In this document: positions 8,556 to 17,201 of the stretch, one piece after another
How the letters are laid out: each line of letters opens with the position of its first letter
Position numbering within the stretch: the first letter of the stretch is position 1
NCBI GenBank assembly: GCA_910577045.1
Contig: CAJTLB010000009.1
Span: forward strand, 62,001-126,000
Origin: an uncultured Lachnospiraceae bacterium
GTDB taxonomy: Bacteria; Bacillota; Clostridia; Lachnospirales; Lachnospiraceae
Direction of reading: 5' to 3'
Length of the DNA: 64,000 nt
Notes under the pieces: model-generated
What the model was told of the DNA's origin: nothing
What the model saw: the letters and a program-made list of their open reading frames with translations, nothing else
Databases searched by the model: none
Translations under genes and position numbers: made by a program

Positions 8556-9721
8556 TGTCTTTCCTCCAAACGTTTTACAAAACGTTCTAAGCGTCCCAAA
8601 GCACGCTTTAAGTCTTCTAGGGAATACGCATAAGAAATCCGCAAAAATCCTTCTCCACAGCTTCCAAATGCTGTTCCAGGCACAATCGCCACTTTTTCTT
8701 CATTTAACAGCCGAGTTGCAAATTCATCTGAAGTAAGCCCAAATTTCTTAATACATGGGAACGCATAAAATGCCCCAAATGGCTCAAAGCAGGAAAGCCC
8801 CATATCACGCAAGGTATGTACTAAATATCTCCGCCGTTGGTCATAGGATTCCCGCATAATTTGAATATCTTTATCCCCATTTTTTAATGCCTCTACCGCA
8901 GCATACTGGCTATTGGTCGGCGCACACATAATGGCAAATTGATGGATTTTTAACATTTGCTCCATAATTTCAGCAGGCCCTGCCGCATAGCCTAAACGCC
9001 ATCCTGTCATAGCATAAGCTTTTGAAAACCCATTAATTAAAATTGTCCTTTCTTTCATCCCTGGAAAAGATGCAATAGACACATGAGGCGTGCCATAAGT
9101 TAATTCTGAATAAATTTCATCTGACAACACCAAAATATCTTTTTCTATAATAACTTGCACAATTTCCTCTAAGTCTTTTCTTTCCATAATTGCGCCAGTT
9201 GGGTTATTTGGGAATGGAAATACTAATACCTTTGTTTTCGGCGTAATATGGGAAAGAAGCTGTTCTTTTGTCAGCCTGAATTCATTTTCTTCTTTTAATT
9301 CAATAATAACAGGAGTTGCCCCCGCCAATACTGCACATGGCAAATAAGATACAAAGCTAGGCTGTGGGATTAAAACCTCATCACCAGGGTTAATTACTGC
9401 CCGGAACACAAGGTCAATCGCTTCGCTCCCACCCACTGTTATAATAACTTCTTTCTGGCTGTTATACTGGATTTGGCTGCGCCTAGCCAGATAATTACAA
9501 ATCTCCTCCCTTAATTCCTTTAGCCCCGCATTTGACGTGTAAAAAGTCCTTCCTCTTTCCAAAGAATAAATCCCTTCCTCACGGATATGCCATGGCGTAT
9601 CAAAATCTGGCTCCCCTACCCCTAAGGAAATCGCATCTTTCATTTCACTTACAATATCAAAAAATTTTCTAATGCCCGAAGGCTCTATCCCTATAATTTT
9701 ATCTGATAAAAAATTCCTCAA
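8552..9721 (-). CDS. PLP-dependent aminotransferase, class I/II
   Basis: A 389-residue fold-type I aminotransferase, close in pattern to aromatic/alanine-type aminotransferases of Clostridia. Seen: ISLGVGEPDFDTP near the N-terminus, FPNNPTGA, SDEIYSELTYG, and the PLP lysine in SKAYAMTGWRLGYAAGP (about residue 234). The start is TTG at 9721 overlapping the lrp stop. An ATG start with the same conserved N-terminus is not available. The upstream Lrp-type gene overlaps it, so amino-acid-responsive control is likely. The exact substrate cannot be read from the sequence. Confidence 0.9.
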   Translation of the reverse strand: MRNFLSDKIIGIEPSGIRKFFDIVSEMKDAISLGVGEPDFDTPWHIREEGIYSLERGRTFYTSNAGLKELREEICNYLARRSQIQYNSQKEVIITVGGSEAIDLVFRAVINPGDEVLIPQPSFVSYLPCAVLAGATPVIIELKEENEFRLTKEQLLSHITPKTKVLVFPFPNNPTGAIMERKDLEEIVQVIIEKDILVLSDEIYSELTYGTPHVSIASFPGMKERTILINGFSKAYAMTGWRLGYAAGPAEIMEQMLKIHQFAIMCAPTNSQYAAVEALKNGDKDIQIMRESYDQRRRYLVHTLRDMGLSCFEPFGAFYAFPCIKKFGLTSDEFATRLLNEEKVAIVPGTAFGSCGEGFLRISYAYSLEDLKRALGRLERFVKRLEERQ

Positions 9722-10200
9722 GGCGTCACCAACATCCTTTCATCCCGGACACTATCTACTAATATAGTACCATGGTCTTTATATTTCTTTAATACAAAAT
9801 GTGTTGCTGTACTTAAGATTGCATCCATAGGCGCAAGCTTGTCAGAAACAAATTGTGCTACTTCACGCATAGTCCTTTCCTCAATAATTACAGTAAAGTC
9901 AAACCCGCCTGACATTAGATACACAGCATTTACTTCTGGGAAATTATAAATACGCTCTGCAATTTTATCAAAACCTTGTCCCCTTTGTGGCGTCACTTTT
10001 ACTTCAATAAGGGCTGTTACTTTCTCTTCCCCAGTATTATCCCAATTAATTAATGTATGGTAGCCGCAGATAATTTTTTCTTTCTCCATATCAGCAATTT
10101 CATTTGCAATGGCTGTTTCTGGCTCACCAAGCAACAATGCCAAATCCTTTATATCAATCCTGCTGTTTTTTTCTATAACAGCTAAAATTTTTTCTCTCAT
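9718..10200 (-). CDS. Lrp/AsnC family transcriptional regulator
   Basis: A 160-residue regulator with an N-terminal winged helix-turn-helix (about 1-60, DIKDLALLLGEPETAIANEI) and a C-terminal RAM ligand-binding domain (about 70-145, VTPQRGQGFDKIAERI, VYLMSGGFDFTVII). The family senses amino acids and often controls transport or transamination genes. It overlaps the aminotransferase by four bases and begins two bases after the PurM/HypE-like stop, so it probably regulates its own operon. Confidence 0.92.
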   Translation of the reverse strand: MREKILAVIEKNSRIDIKDLALLLGEPETAIANEIADMEKEKIICGYHTLINWDNTGEEKVTALIEVKVTPQRGQGFDKIAERIYNFPEVNAVYLMSGGFDFTVIIEERTMREVAQFVSDKLAPMDAILSTATHFVLKKYKDHGTILVDSVRDERMLVTP

Positions 10201-10202
10201 AC

Positions 10203-11201
10203 TTAATTGTCCTCTTCTCCTAATTCATTCATTTTTGGCAGTTCTAAGAAACGCTTTTCTTCCCCATTTAATAATACTCGTTCACTTTTATCTGTTAAAA
10301 CGCCTATTACAGTAGAAGGGATCCCCGCATTTAAAAGCTCCCATTTTAATTGCTCCCCATGTTCTACTACTATTAACAGGCTTCCTGCTGATGGTAGTTT
10401 ATAAGGGTTTTTATGATAAAGCTCACAAATTTCTATTGTTTCTTGTTTTATTGGAATATCCTTTGCCCTTACTTCTAAACCTAGGCCTGCCCCTTTTGCA
10501 AGTTCCCAAAGCGTCCCAAAGATACCACCTTCCTCTATAGGAAGCATGGCTTTTACACCATGCTTAACCGCGACTAAAGCCTCTGGTACAACAGATATAT
10601 ACTTCAGCAATTTCTGTGCATTGCCTAAAAATACTGGGGTAAAATGGCTTAAAAGCTCCTTCTCATACTTCCTTGCAAGCAATACTGTGGATTCTATTGC
10701 TATCCATTTTGTAAGTAAAAGTTCCTGCCCTGCTTCTATTTTATAATAAGGTTCTTCTGTTTTAACAGCCCCTATTCCATTTAACACTAAATATGGCGCA
10801 TATACAAATGATGACGATTCTATTTTCCCTGGAACTAAAGAAATACCAAGTTTTTCTGCTTCTTCTTTTAAAGAACTCATTAACGCCTTTAAATCCGATT
10901 CCATAAATGCCAAAGGGCACAAAAGTTGAACCTGTACCGCCACAGGTTTTGCACCCATGGCAGCACAGGCATTCACCGCCCGGTGAAAAAGAATTTTACC
11001 TGATATATCCCTATTATAGGGTGATGAATCCCATAAAAGAAAATCTGCCTCAGAAGAAACTATTGTATATGGTTCCCCAGTTTTAAATATATTCCCTATT
11101 CTTCCCAGCCCTACCCCAGAAACGATATTTTCCTTCCTAGTTACTATTCCTTTTAATACAGAACGCTCCCAAACAGGCTCTGATAATTTTCCTTCCTTCA
11201 T
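10203..11201 (-). CDS. PurM/HypE-fold (AIR synthase-related) protein
   Basis: A 332-residue protein whose two-domain pattern matches the AIR synthase superfamily (PurM, HypE, ThiL). The N-terminal half has the ATP-binding-type SEADFLLWDSSPYNRD and the helix HRAVNACAAMGAKPVAVQV. The C-terminal half has GVKAMLPIEEGGIFGTLWELAKGAGLG, the usual glycine-rich core. It is not PurM itself, and no hydrogenase maturation genes are nearby, so the substrate is unknown. It lies between vanW-like and lrp genes with 25 and 2 bp spacing, so it is in the same operon. Confidence 0.8.
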   Translation of the reverse strand: MKEGKLSEPVWERSVLKGIVTRKENIVSGVGLGRIGNIFKTGEPYTIVSSEADFLLWDSSPYNRDISGKILFHRAVNACAAMGAKPVAVQVQLLCPLAFMESDLKALMSSLKEEAEKLGISLVPGKIESSSFVYAPYLVLNGIGAVKTEEPYYKIEAGQELLLTKWIAIESTVLLARKYEKELLSHFTPVFLGNAQKLLKYISVVPEALVAVKHGVKAMLPIEEGGIFGTLWELAKGAGLGLEVRAKDIPIKQETIEICELYHKNPYKLPSAGSLLIVVEHGEQLKWELLNAGIPSTVIGVLTDKSERVLLNGEEKRFLELPKMNELGEEDN

Positions 11202-11226
11202 ACCCCTATCCTATCTTTCCTAATCT

Positions 11227-12996
11227 TTATCCCACTGGTTGGACACTATCAAATGGATAACTTGGTTGGTTCCCATTATCCCATGGATACTGTTGTACAC
11301 CTGGATAATTTGTATAATCTCCCGGATTACTTGGCTGATTGCCACTATCTGTTGGGTTGCCCGGCTGTACGCCTGGCTGGTTCCCACTATCTGTTGGGTT
11401 GTTTGGCTGTACGCCTGGCTGGTTCCCACTATCTGTTGGGTTGTTTGGCTGTGCACCTGGCTGGTTCCCGTTGTCTGTTGGGTTGTTTGGCTGTGCACCT
11501 GGCTGGTTCCCGTTGTCTGTTGGGTTGCTTGGCTGATCCCCTGGCTGGTTTGGCTGTGGTTCTGATGGGACTACATTAACTGCTGGTACATTTGGATCTC
11601 CTTCTGGTGTAGGTTCCTCTGAAATTAATGTGCCTGGGCCTACCGATACATAATTTGGCGCAGGCGCATAATAACTGGAATTTACCTGCTCCTTTGAAAC
11701 TTGTTGCCCATCTACATAGACATACTTATACAATTCTGCCCTATATCCAGTATGGGAACCTTGCGTCACTTTCCTTGCCCCCTCTGGCAAAGATGGATCT
11801 TCTTTTATTACATCTTCTGGTGGGCTAATTACTTGGATTACCACGCTTTTATACTCTATTTTCCGGTTTGCTGGCCTTTCATCCATTCCATAAATATTAA
11901 AAGTCACATGTTTATCCTTTGTATATCCTTCAATATAGATTGGGGCATTTGTGTTATTTGTAAAAATAAAGTCCATTCCACTGCTTTCTGCTACTGCTGC
12001 ATCAGAAGAAAGTGGGACATAAGCTACCGTTAAACCATGGTTATACCGTTGGTTGACTTCTAGTTCCGACAACAAAACAGCATTATACAAAGTAGTGGAT
12101 ACTTGGCATACGCCACCGCCATAACTGTCTACCAACATTCCATTAAAATAAGATCCTGCTGGGAAATACCCATTTTCTGCTGAAAAAGGAACCATATACT
12201 CTAAACAGGAAAACTTTTGCCCCGGCATAAGAATTGCCCCATTAATTTTCTCTACTGCCACATCAATATTTTTACATCTAGAAGAACTAGAGGATGTATA
12301 AGAGGTAGTATACGCCCCCATTGGCACAGCCCCTATTTTTTCACATTCTGCCTTTGTAATGGTAGGGTTTGTAACCGTCCCTACTAATGCAATGGTACAA
12401 TCCTCATAATTCCATTCCTTTGTTAAATATTCTTTTACAGCCAATACAGAAGCTTCTATATCTACTGTGCTCCCCACTTGTTCTGGCGTAATCGAAAACC
12501 CTTCTTCTGTTTTTTGCATTACTGCATCTACTGCTGGGCTTTCTAATATTGCATGGTTAGACTCAATCCATGCTTTTATTTTAGCCTCATCTACAGAAAA
12601 TTCTAATGAAAAACTCCCTCCAGAATTCGTAATGTCTTTTTTTGTTTTATATCGGTATATCACATTCCCTGATCTCCCAAGACGGTCAATTTCATCAATT
12701 ACCTGCGGGTTTGCCCATGTTAAACCAGTATCGCCTATTAATGCCTCTATTTTTTTATCACTTCCTTCTAGTGATAAAGTAATCTTTTTTGCCAGCAATC
12801 CTTCTATATAAGCCTCTACTGCTGCCTTTGCCTCTTCCTTTGTCATGCCGCCGATTTCTACCGGTCCTACCTTTATGCCATCATATACTGCTGTTTGGAT
12901 TACTTCTTCTGCACACACCGGATATGTCGCCTGGATAATTGCTGCTGCACCTAGCATAATTGCTGCCGCGATTCCATACGCATGATTCTTATTCAT
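11227..12996 (-). CDS. VanW family cell-surface protein with C-terminal Asn/Gln/Pro repeats
   Basis: A 589-residue exported protein. A signal peptide covers about residues 1-30 (ends PVCAEEV). A YoaR-like putative peptidoglycan-binding domain follows (about 35-190), then the VanW domain (about 235-375: PMGAYTTSYTSSSSSRCKNI, LPGQKFS-type MPGQKFSCLEY, GGGVCQVSTTLYNA), a further beta-rich segment, and a disordered tail of five 14-residue repeats (NPTDNGNQPGAQPN type). VanW proteins are found beside cell-wall genes, but the activity is not established. ATG at 12996 is preferred over 13050 because GGAGG lies just before it. First gene of the operon ending in trmL. Confidence 0.9.
   Translation of the reverse strand: MNKNHAYGIAAAIMLGAAAIIQATYPVCAEEVIQTAVYDGIKVGPVEIGGMTKEEAKAAVEAYIEGLLAKKITLSLEGSDKKIEALIGDTGLTWANPQVIDEIDRLGRSGNVIYRYKTKKDITNSGGSFSLEFSVDEAKIKAWIESNHAILESPAVDAVMQKTEEGFSITPEQVGSTVDIEASVLAVKEYLTKEWNYEDCTIALVGTVTNPTITKAECEKIGAVPMGAYTTSYTSSSSSRCKNIDVAVEKINGAILMPGQKFSCLEYMVPFSAENGYFPAGSYFNGMLVDSYGGGVCQVSTTLYNAVLLSELEVNQRYNHGLTVAYVPLSSDAAVAESSGMDFIFTNNTNAPIYIEGYTKDKHVTFNIYGMDERPANRKIEYKSVVIQVISPPEDVIKEDPSLPEGARKVTQGSHTGYRAELYKYVYVDGQQVSKEQVNSSYYAPAPNYVSVGPGTLISEEPTPEGDPNVPAVNVVPSEPQPNQPGDQPSNPTDNGNQPGAQPNNPTDNGNQPGAQPNNPTDSGNQPGVQPNNPTDSGNQPGVQPGNPTDSGNQPSNPGDYTNYPGVQQYPWDNGNQPSYPFDSVQPVG
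11336..11545 (-). repeat. Tandem 42-bp coding repeat in vanW-like gene
   Basis: About five units of exactly 42 bp (14 codons) encode NPTD[NS]GNQPG[AV]QPN. The core ACTAT/TTGTCTGTTGGGTTG recurs at 42-bp steps (for example 11344, 11386, 11428). The near-identical DNA suggests unit number can vary by slippage. It produces large open frames on the opposite strand that are shadows. Confidence 0.9.
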
Positions 12997-13093
12997 ACTC
13001 TGCCTCCATACTTTCCTTACTATCTTAATTAAAACTTGGCATCTCATCAATTTTCCTTAAGAGTTGACGCCACAACCAATTTCAGTTATACTT

Positions 13094-13198
13094 CTATTGT
13101 AATGCGCCAAGCATCATCGGAAGTATCATAGAAATAACTAAAAGTGCGATGATGACTGCAGATATTATCTTTTTTGTTTTTGAGTTATTAAAATTCAT
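13094..13198 (-). CDS. 34-residue single-span membrane peptide
   Basis: A short frame encoding MNFNNSKTKKIISAVIIALLVI and ending MLGALQ: a polar basic N-terminus followed by one hydrophobic span (about 11-31). GAGGTG sits seven bases before the ATG at 13198. The longer in-frame reading back to 13375 is rejected because it runs through the divergent gene and lacks a better start. The size and layout recall small stress-associated membrane peptides such as Prli42, but homology is not shown. It starts 34 bp from the divergent TPR-like gene. Confidence 0.65.
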   Translation of the reverse strand: MNFNNSKTKKIISAVIIALLVISMILPMMLGALQ

Positions 13199-13232
13199 AT
13201 AATTCACCTCTTTCATGATTGGAGAAATAGTT

Positions 13233-13832
13233 ATGCGCTTTCCTACTTTTTTTGCAATATTTGTCACTTTTTTAGTTTGGCTCAGCATCAAACTACGTAA
13301 AACCAATAAAAAAGACGATTCCTTTTGGCAGCGGGAAGCTGAAGCCAACAATGTCCGCAAACAAACATTAGACAATCTTGATTATATCACAATTCCAATA
13401 GATTCCCTACCCTTTTTTTATGGAATTGATAAAAATCTAGAAGAACTGCAAAATACAATTACTTCACTTTCTTCCTGCACCATTGTAAACTTAAGCAATT
13501 ATACAAATACGGAGCTAAAACTCATGTACGGCCCAGGAAACCTTGCCGATCTTACGGAATATGACCAAAATTTCACTCTTCTTGTCCGTACACTGCATAA
13601 ATGGGGAGAACAATTATCCACCCTTGGATACGAAAAAGAAGCAATCCAGGTATTGGAATATGCTGTTTCTATTAAAAGTGACGTCACTGCTGGTTATCTG
13701 CTCCTTGGCAAACTTTATCTAAAACAAGGGCAGCCACAAAAATTAGACACATTACTCTCTGCAGCCTCCTCCTTAGATACCCTATTAAAAGACAGTTTAA
13801 TAAAACAACTAAAAACACTTAAAAAATCATAA
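13233..13832 (+). CDS. Membrane-anchored protein with TPR-like C-terminus, function unknown
   Basis: A 199-residue protein beginning MRFPTFFAIFVTFLVWLSIKL, an N-terminal membrane anchor (about 3-19), then a charged linker and an alpha-helical region. About residues 110-190 read like tetratricopeptide repeats (GYEKEAIQVLEYAVSI, AGYLLLGKLYLKQGQPQKL). ATG 13233 is preferred to 13215 because GGAG lies eight bases before it. The head-to-head partner is a tiny membrane peptide, and each promoter would have to lie inside the other gene. A terminator follows. I do not recognise a named family. Confidence 0.75.
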   Translation: MRFPTFFAIFVTFLVWLSIKLRKTNKKDDSFWQREAEANNVRKQTLDNLDYITIPIDSLPFFYGIDKNLEELQNTITSLSSCTIVNLSNYTNTELKLMYGPGNLADLTEYDQNFTLLVRTLHKWGEQLSTLGYEKEAIQVLEYAVSIKSDVTAGYLLLGKLYLKQGQPQKLDTLLSAASSLDTLLKDSLIKQLKTLKKS

Positions 13833-13842
13833 GTTTTACGTT

Positions 13843-13877
13843 TTCCAGGCGGCTTTTTATCTTCTGCCTGGAATTTT
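13843..13877 (+). terminator. Terminator of the TPR-like gene
   Basis: Stem TTCCAGGC / GCCTGGAA followed by TTTTT. It overlaps the last codons of the converging exonuclease gene, which ends at 13857. Confidence 0.75.
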
Positions 13878-14579
13878 TCCATAATTTAAAATAATCCCGT
13901 CAATAATCCTAGACGCCTCGCTTTTTGTTAAACTCTCTGCCTGTATCTTTAAATCAATTTTATGGTAATCTAACAACGCATATAAATACTTTACTTGCGC
14001 ATCGGTAATAGGGCTTTCCTTTTTTACTCGGCAAATAAGCTGTTTTGGGACAAATAAACTATCTATTTCTTTCCCATAACACTCTTCCTTTAGGCAAAAA
14101 TACAATTCCACAGTTGCCCTTGCATCGTCACAAGCCCGGTGCGCATGTACATTCTTAATATGATAATGCCCGCATAAGCTGCTAAGGCTATAAGATTCCA
14201 GCCCTGGCAAAGCCTTTCTCGCAATCTTTAATGTATCCATGCCCAACCGTTCAAAATTTCCTCTTATATTTACAATATTTTTCTTTAAAAAACTATAATC
14301 AAAAGAAAGATGGTGCCCTAATAATATATCTTCCCCAACAAATTCCAAAAAATGTGGCAAGGCCTCTTGTATAGTAAGCGCATTTTCTAACATGGCATCT
14401 GTAATCCCTGTTAAGCCAGTAATAAAACTGCTTAACTGCCTTCCTGGGTTAATTAACATATCAAATTCGCCTGTAATCTTCCCATTCTCCACAGATACAG
14501 CGCCTATTTCTATAATACGCTCTGTTGTTGGGTTTAGTCCTGTTGTTTCAATATCGACTGCAACAAATTTCTCTGCCAT
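13857..14579 (-). CDS. DnaQ-type 3'-5' exonuclease (PolC epsilon-like)
   Basis: A 240-residue DEDDh exonuclease. ExoI motif DIETTGL (about residue 8), ExoII around GHHLSFDYSFLK and ExoIII HRACDDARATVEL (about 160) give all four acidic metal ligands and the His. The C-terminal 70 residues form an extra helical piece. It could be a stand-alone proofreading or repair nuclease. The start at 14579 has AGGAGG just before it; a longer frame to 14657 overlaps nth and is rejected. It follows nth by 8 bp in the radical SAM - nth operon. Confidence 0.88.
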   Translation of the reverse strand: MAEKFVAVDIETTGLNPTTERIIEIGAVSVENGKITGEFDMLINPGRQLSSFITGLTGITDAMLENALTIQEALPHFLEFVGEDILLGHHLSFDYSFLKKNIVNIRGNFERLGMDTLKIARKALPGLESYSLSSLCGHYHIKNVHAHRACDDARATVELYFCLKEECYGKEIDSLFVPKQLICRVKKESPITDAQVKYLYALLDYHKIDLKIQAESLTKSEASRIIDGIILNYGKIPGRR

Positions 14580-14587
14580 GCCTCCTC

Positions 14588-15232
14588 CTATATTTCTGCC
14601 CCTTGGCACAGTTTTTGTAAAAAACACTCCTTGCATCTTGGGTTCCTGGCAGGGCAAATGCCTCTTCCATGGGTAATAATTTGTATATTAAACAAAATCC
14701 AATGATCCTTCGGCAGTATCTTCATTAAGTCATATTCTACTTTAACGGGATCATCCTCTTTTGTAAAGCCTAGTTTTTTGGAAATTCTTTTTACATGTGT
14801 ATCAACCACAATACTTGGTTCATGGTAAATATTCCCTCTAATTACATTTGCAGTCTTTCTGCCTACGCCTGCCAGGCTTATCAAGCTTTCCAGATCACTT
14901 GGGACTTCACCGCCATAATTTGTAATAAGTGACTGTGTACATAATATAATATTCCTTGCCTTATTATGGTAGAAGCCTATAGAATGAATATCCTTCTCTA
15001 ATTCTTTTAAAGAAGCATTTGCAAAAGATTCTAACGTAGGGTACTTTACAAATAAATCTTTTGTTACTATATTTACCCTGGCATCGGTACATTGTGCGCT
15101 TAATATTGTAGCAATTAAAAGCTGCCAAGGCGTTTCATAATGTAAATAACATTTATACTCTGTGGTATAATGTTCATCTAACAACTCCAATATCTGCCTA
15201 ACCTTTTTCTTCGATATGGTTCGTAAAGGCAT
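14588..15232 (-). CDS. nth: Endonuclease III (DNA glycosylase/AP lyase)
   Basis: A 214-residue Nth of standard length, which removes oxidised pyrimidines in base excision repair. The helix-hairpin-helix LAGVGRKTANVI carries the catalytic Lys, and VVDTHVKRISKKLG the catalytic Asp. The C-terminus has the [4Fe-4S] loop C-x6-C-x2-C-x5-C (CPARNPRCKECFLQKLC). The start overlaps the upstream radical SAM gene by 35 bp. Followed by a DnaQ-like exonuclease, so the locus leans toward DNA repair. Confidence 0.96.
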   Translation of the reverse strand: MPLRTISKKKVRQILELLDEHYTTEYKCYLHYETPWQLLIATILSAQCTDARVNIVTKDLFVKYPTLESFANASLKELEKDIHSIGFYHNKARNIILCTQSLITNYGGEVPSDLESLISLAGVGRKTANVIRGNIYHEPSIVVDTHVKRISKKLGFTKEDDPVKVEYDLMKILPKDHWILFNIQIITHGRGICPARNPRCKECFLQKLCQGAEI

Positions 15233-16961
15233 ATAAATCCCCTTTCCGTAATTCTATTACCGCAGCATCATAACTTAGCGGGTTTCTTTTGTTATAATCA
15301 AATAGCAAAAATATCTCTTGTTTTTCCTCTGTAAGTGGATGGCAGGAAAAATGCTCCAAATGTGTCATCCTAGCAAGCTGTTTCCCATCAAACCCCTGAT
15401 AATCTGGTAAATAATATCTTTCCTTTGCTTCTGTTTGATAAAAAGCCTTTATTATCTTTTTATATGGCTCTATACTCTTTGCAAACTCTGGCCTGCTTTT
15501 TCTATTTTCTCTTACATATAAATCATAAACCAAACATTCCACAAACTTTCCATATTCTGTTTCTGGCATAACTTTTTCTGCAAATATACGTAATAAATTA
15601 TAATTCTCTAAACGGTTCTGCTTTTTTTCCTCAAACCCTTGATCCCTATAAAATTCTGCTAAAGCATAATACATAGCAAAAGGAGTTTTAAAATAAGCTT
15701 GTAATCTTTTTATACTTGCAGAAAACTGTGCGCTATTATAATAAATTTCCACCATCTCTTCTACGCCTTTTAACAAAATAATATCCTGGTAAGATAACCA
15801 ATCTGTAAACAGTACTTCATATGGGGGCGTATCATGGAATACAAGCCCATACTCTGCTGTTTTAGAAAGCATGTCTGTCCCTGAAAGCACTTTTAAAAAC
15901 CCAAGCTGTAACTGGTCTGGCTCCATAGCATACACATCGTTAAAAGACTGGCAGAAACTACCATAATCCTCATAAGGCAGCCCTGCAATTAAATCCAAAT
16001 GCACATGGATATTCCTATTTTTATGGATTTCTTTTACCACTTGGCTTACCTTTCCTATATCCATAGTACGGCATATTTCCTTTATTGTCTGCCTATTAGT
16101 TGACTGTATCCCAATTTCAAGCTGGACTAACCCTGGCCGCATCTGCTGTAACAAAGTAATCTCCGCCTCTGTAAGCAAATCTGCCGCAATTTCAAAATGA
16201 AAATTTGTCACGCCATTATCATGGTTAAAAATATACTGCCAAATAGCCATTGCATGTGTATGCCAGACATTAAACGTCCTGTCCACAAATTTGACTTGTT
16301 TTACTTTTCTATCCAAAAAAAATTGCAATTCTTTTTCTACTAATTCTAAATTACGGAACCGCAGCTTTTTTTCTACAGAAGAAAGGCAATAACTGCAAGA
16401 ATATGGGCACCCTCTACTACTTTCATAATAAATAATCCGATTTTCGAACTTTTCCATATCCTCGTAAGGAAATGGCACTTCTGAAAGTGCAAGAAGAGGG
16501 CCCTGTTTATTTTTATGGATTCCTTTATTATCTTGGTAAACTAAGTTTTGTACCTCACATAATGCCCGGTTCTTCGTTATATAATGCTCCATTAACTGCA
16601 AAAAGGCCTGTTCTCCCTCTCCTACCATTACCCCTTGCAAATATGGATGTTGTTTTAACAAAGCTTCTGCCCGGTAAGACACTTCAGGGCCGCCAAGCCA
16701 AATTTTTGTATCTGGCAATACCTTATAAATTTCCCTTATTAAAACTTCCACTATTGCAATGTTCCAGATATAACAAGAAAATGCAACCGCATCTGGATTT
16801 TTCCTATATAAATCAGCAAGAATATATTCTATATTGTGATTAATAGTATATTCTGCAAGCTCAATATGTTCCTTATATTGCTGGCAATATGCTTTTAAAT
16901 CATAAATTGCCAAGTTAGAATGGATATATTTGGCATTGATCGCTGTTAATATAAACTTCAA
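15198..16961 (-). CDS. Cobalamin-binding-domain radical SAM protein (DUF4080 type)
   Basis: A 587-residue protein. An N-terminal B12-binding Rossmann domain (about 1-140: AINAKYIHSNLAIYDL, WLGGPEVS, VMVGEGEQAF) precedes a radical SAM barrel with the cluster motif CPYSCSYC (about 185-195) and a C-terminal domain resembling DUF4080. The substrate of this family is not known. Many B12-binding radical SAM proteins are methyltransferases or ring-modifying enzymes. The start is TTG at 16961 with GGAGGTGG about ten bases before it. First gene of the operon with nth and the exonuclease. Confidence 0.88.
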   Translation of the reverse strand: MKFILTAINAKYIHSNLAIYDLKAYCQQYKEHIELAEYTINHNIEYILADLYRKNPDAVAFSCYIWNIAIVEVLIREIYKVLPDTKIWLGGPEVSYRAEALLKQHPYLQGVMVGEGEQAFLQLMEHYITKNRALCEVQNLVYQDNKGIHKNKQGPLLALSEVPFPYEDMEKFENRIIYYESSRGCPYSCSYCLSSVEKKLRFRNLELVEKELQFFLDRKVKQVKFVDRTFNVWHTHAMAIWQYIFNHDNGVTNFHFEIAADLLTEAEITLLQQMRPGLVQLEIGIQSTNRQTIKEICRTMDIGKVSQVVKEIHKNRNIHVHLDLIAGLPYEDYGSFCQSFNDVYAMEPDQLQLGFLKVLSGTDMLSKTAEYGLVFHDTPPYEVLFTDWLSYQDIILLKGVEEMVEIYYNSAQFSASIKRLQAYFKTPFAMYYALAEFYRDQGFEEKKQNRLENYNLLRIFAEKVMPETEYGKFVECLVYDLYVRENRKSRPEFAKSIEPYKKIIKAFYQTEAKERYYLPDYQGFDGKQLARMTHLEHFSCHPLTEEKQEIFLLFDYNKRNPLSYDAAVIELRKGDLYAFTNHIEEKG

Positions 16962-16985
16962 TTAGGCCCCACCTCCACGTGAAAC

Positions 16986-16991
16986 AGTATA
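16986..16991 (-). promoter_or_regulatory. Extended -10 of the radical SAM operon
   Basis: Minus strand TGT-TATACT, an extended -10, 25 bp before the TTG start; no clear -35 hexamer. Confidence 0.4.
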
Positions 16992-17026
16992 ACACATTTT
17001 ATTTAAAAAAACTATACAGGAAACTA

Positions 17027-17055
17027 TTGCATTTTTAGCCACTTTATGTTATAGT
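17027..17055 (+). promoter_or_regulatory. tRNA-Leu promoter
   Basis: TTGCAT (17027-17032), 17-bp spacer, TATAGT (17050-17055), placed about 20 bp before the tRNA 5' end. Confidence 0.7.
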
Positions 17056-17075
17056 TATACAAGCCTTATAAATAA

Positions 17076-17161
17076 GCCGGCGTGGCGGAACTGGCAGACG
17101 CACAGGACTTAAAATCCTGCGGGATTAATCTCCCGTACCGGTTCGATTCCGGTCGCCGGCA
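17076..17161 (+). tRNA. tRNA-Leu (UAA anticodon)
   Basis: Acceptor stem GCCGGCG / CGCCGGC, discriminator A, anticodon loop CTTAAAA giving TAA, a long variable arm (GCGGGATTAATCTCCCG region) as expected for a class II tRNA, and the T arm CCGGTTCGATTCCGG. The CCA end is not encoded. A terminator follows within 2 bp. Confidence 0.97.
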
Positions 17162-17162
17162 T

Positions 17163-17196
17163 AAAAAAACATCACATTTTCAGTGATGTTTTTTTT
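17163..17196. terminator. Bidirectional terminator between tRNA-Leu and glnN
   Basis: AAAAAACATCAC / GTGATGTTTTTTTT hairpin with runs of A and T on the two sides. Confidence 0.9.
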
Positions 17197-17201
17197 ATTC
17201 T

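Noticed and set aside
11239..11579. Three long plus-strand frames rich in Trp, Val and Leu opposite the VanW tail
   Set aside because: They exist only because the 42-bp tandem repeats keep all frames open; they lack ribosome sites and mirror a clearly coding strand.
13199..13375. N-terminal extension of the 34-residue peptide to 93 codons
   Set aside because: The extension lies opposite the divergent gene's coding sequence and the internal ATG has a much better ribosome site.
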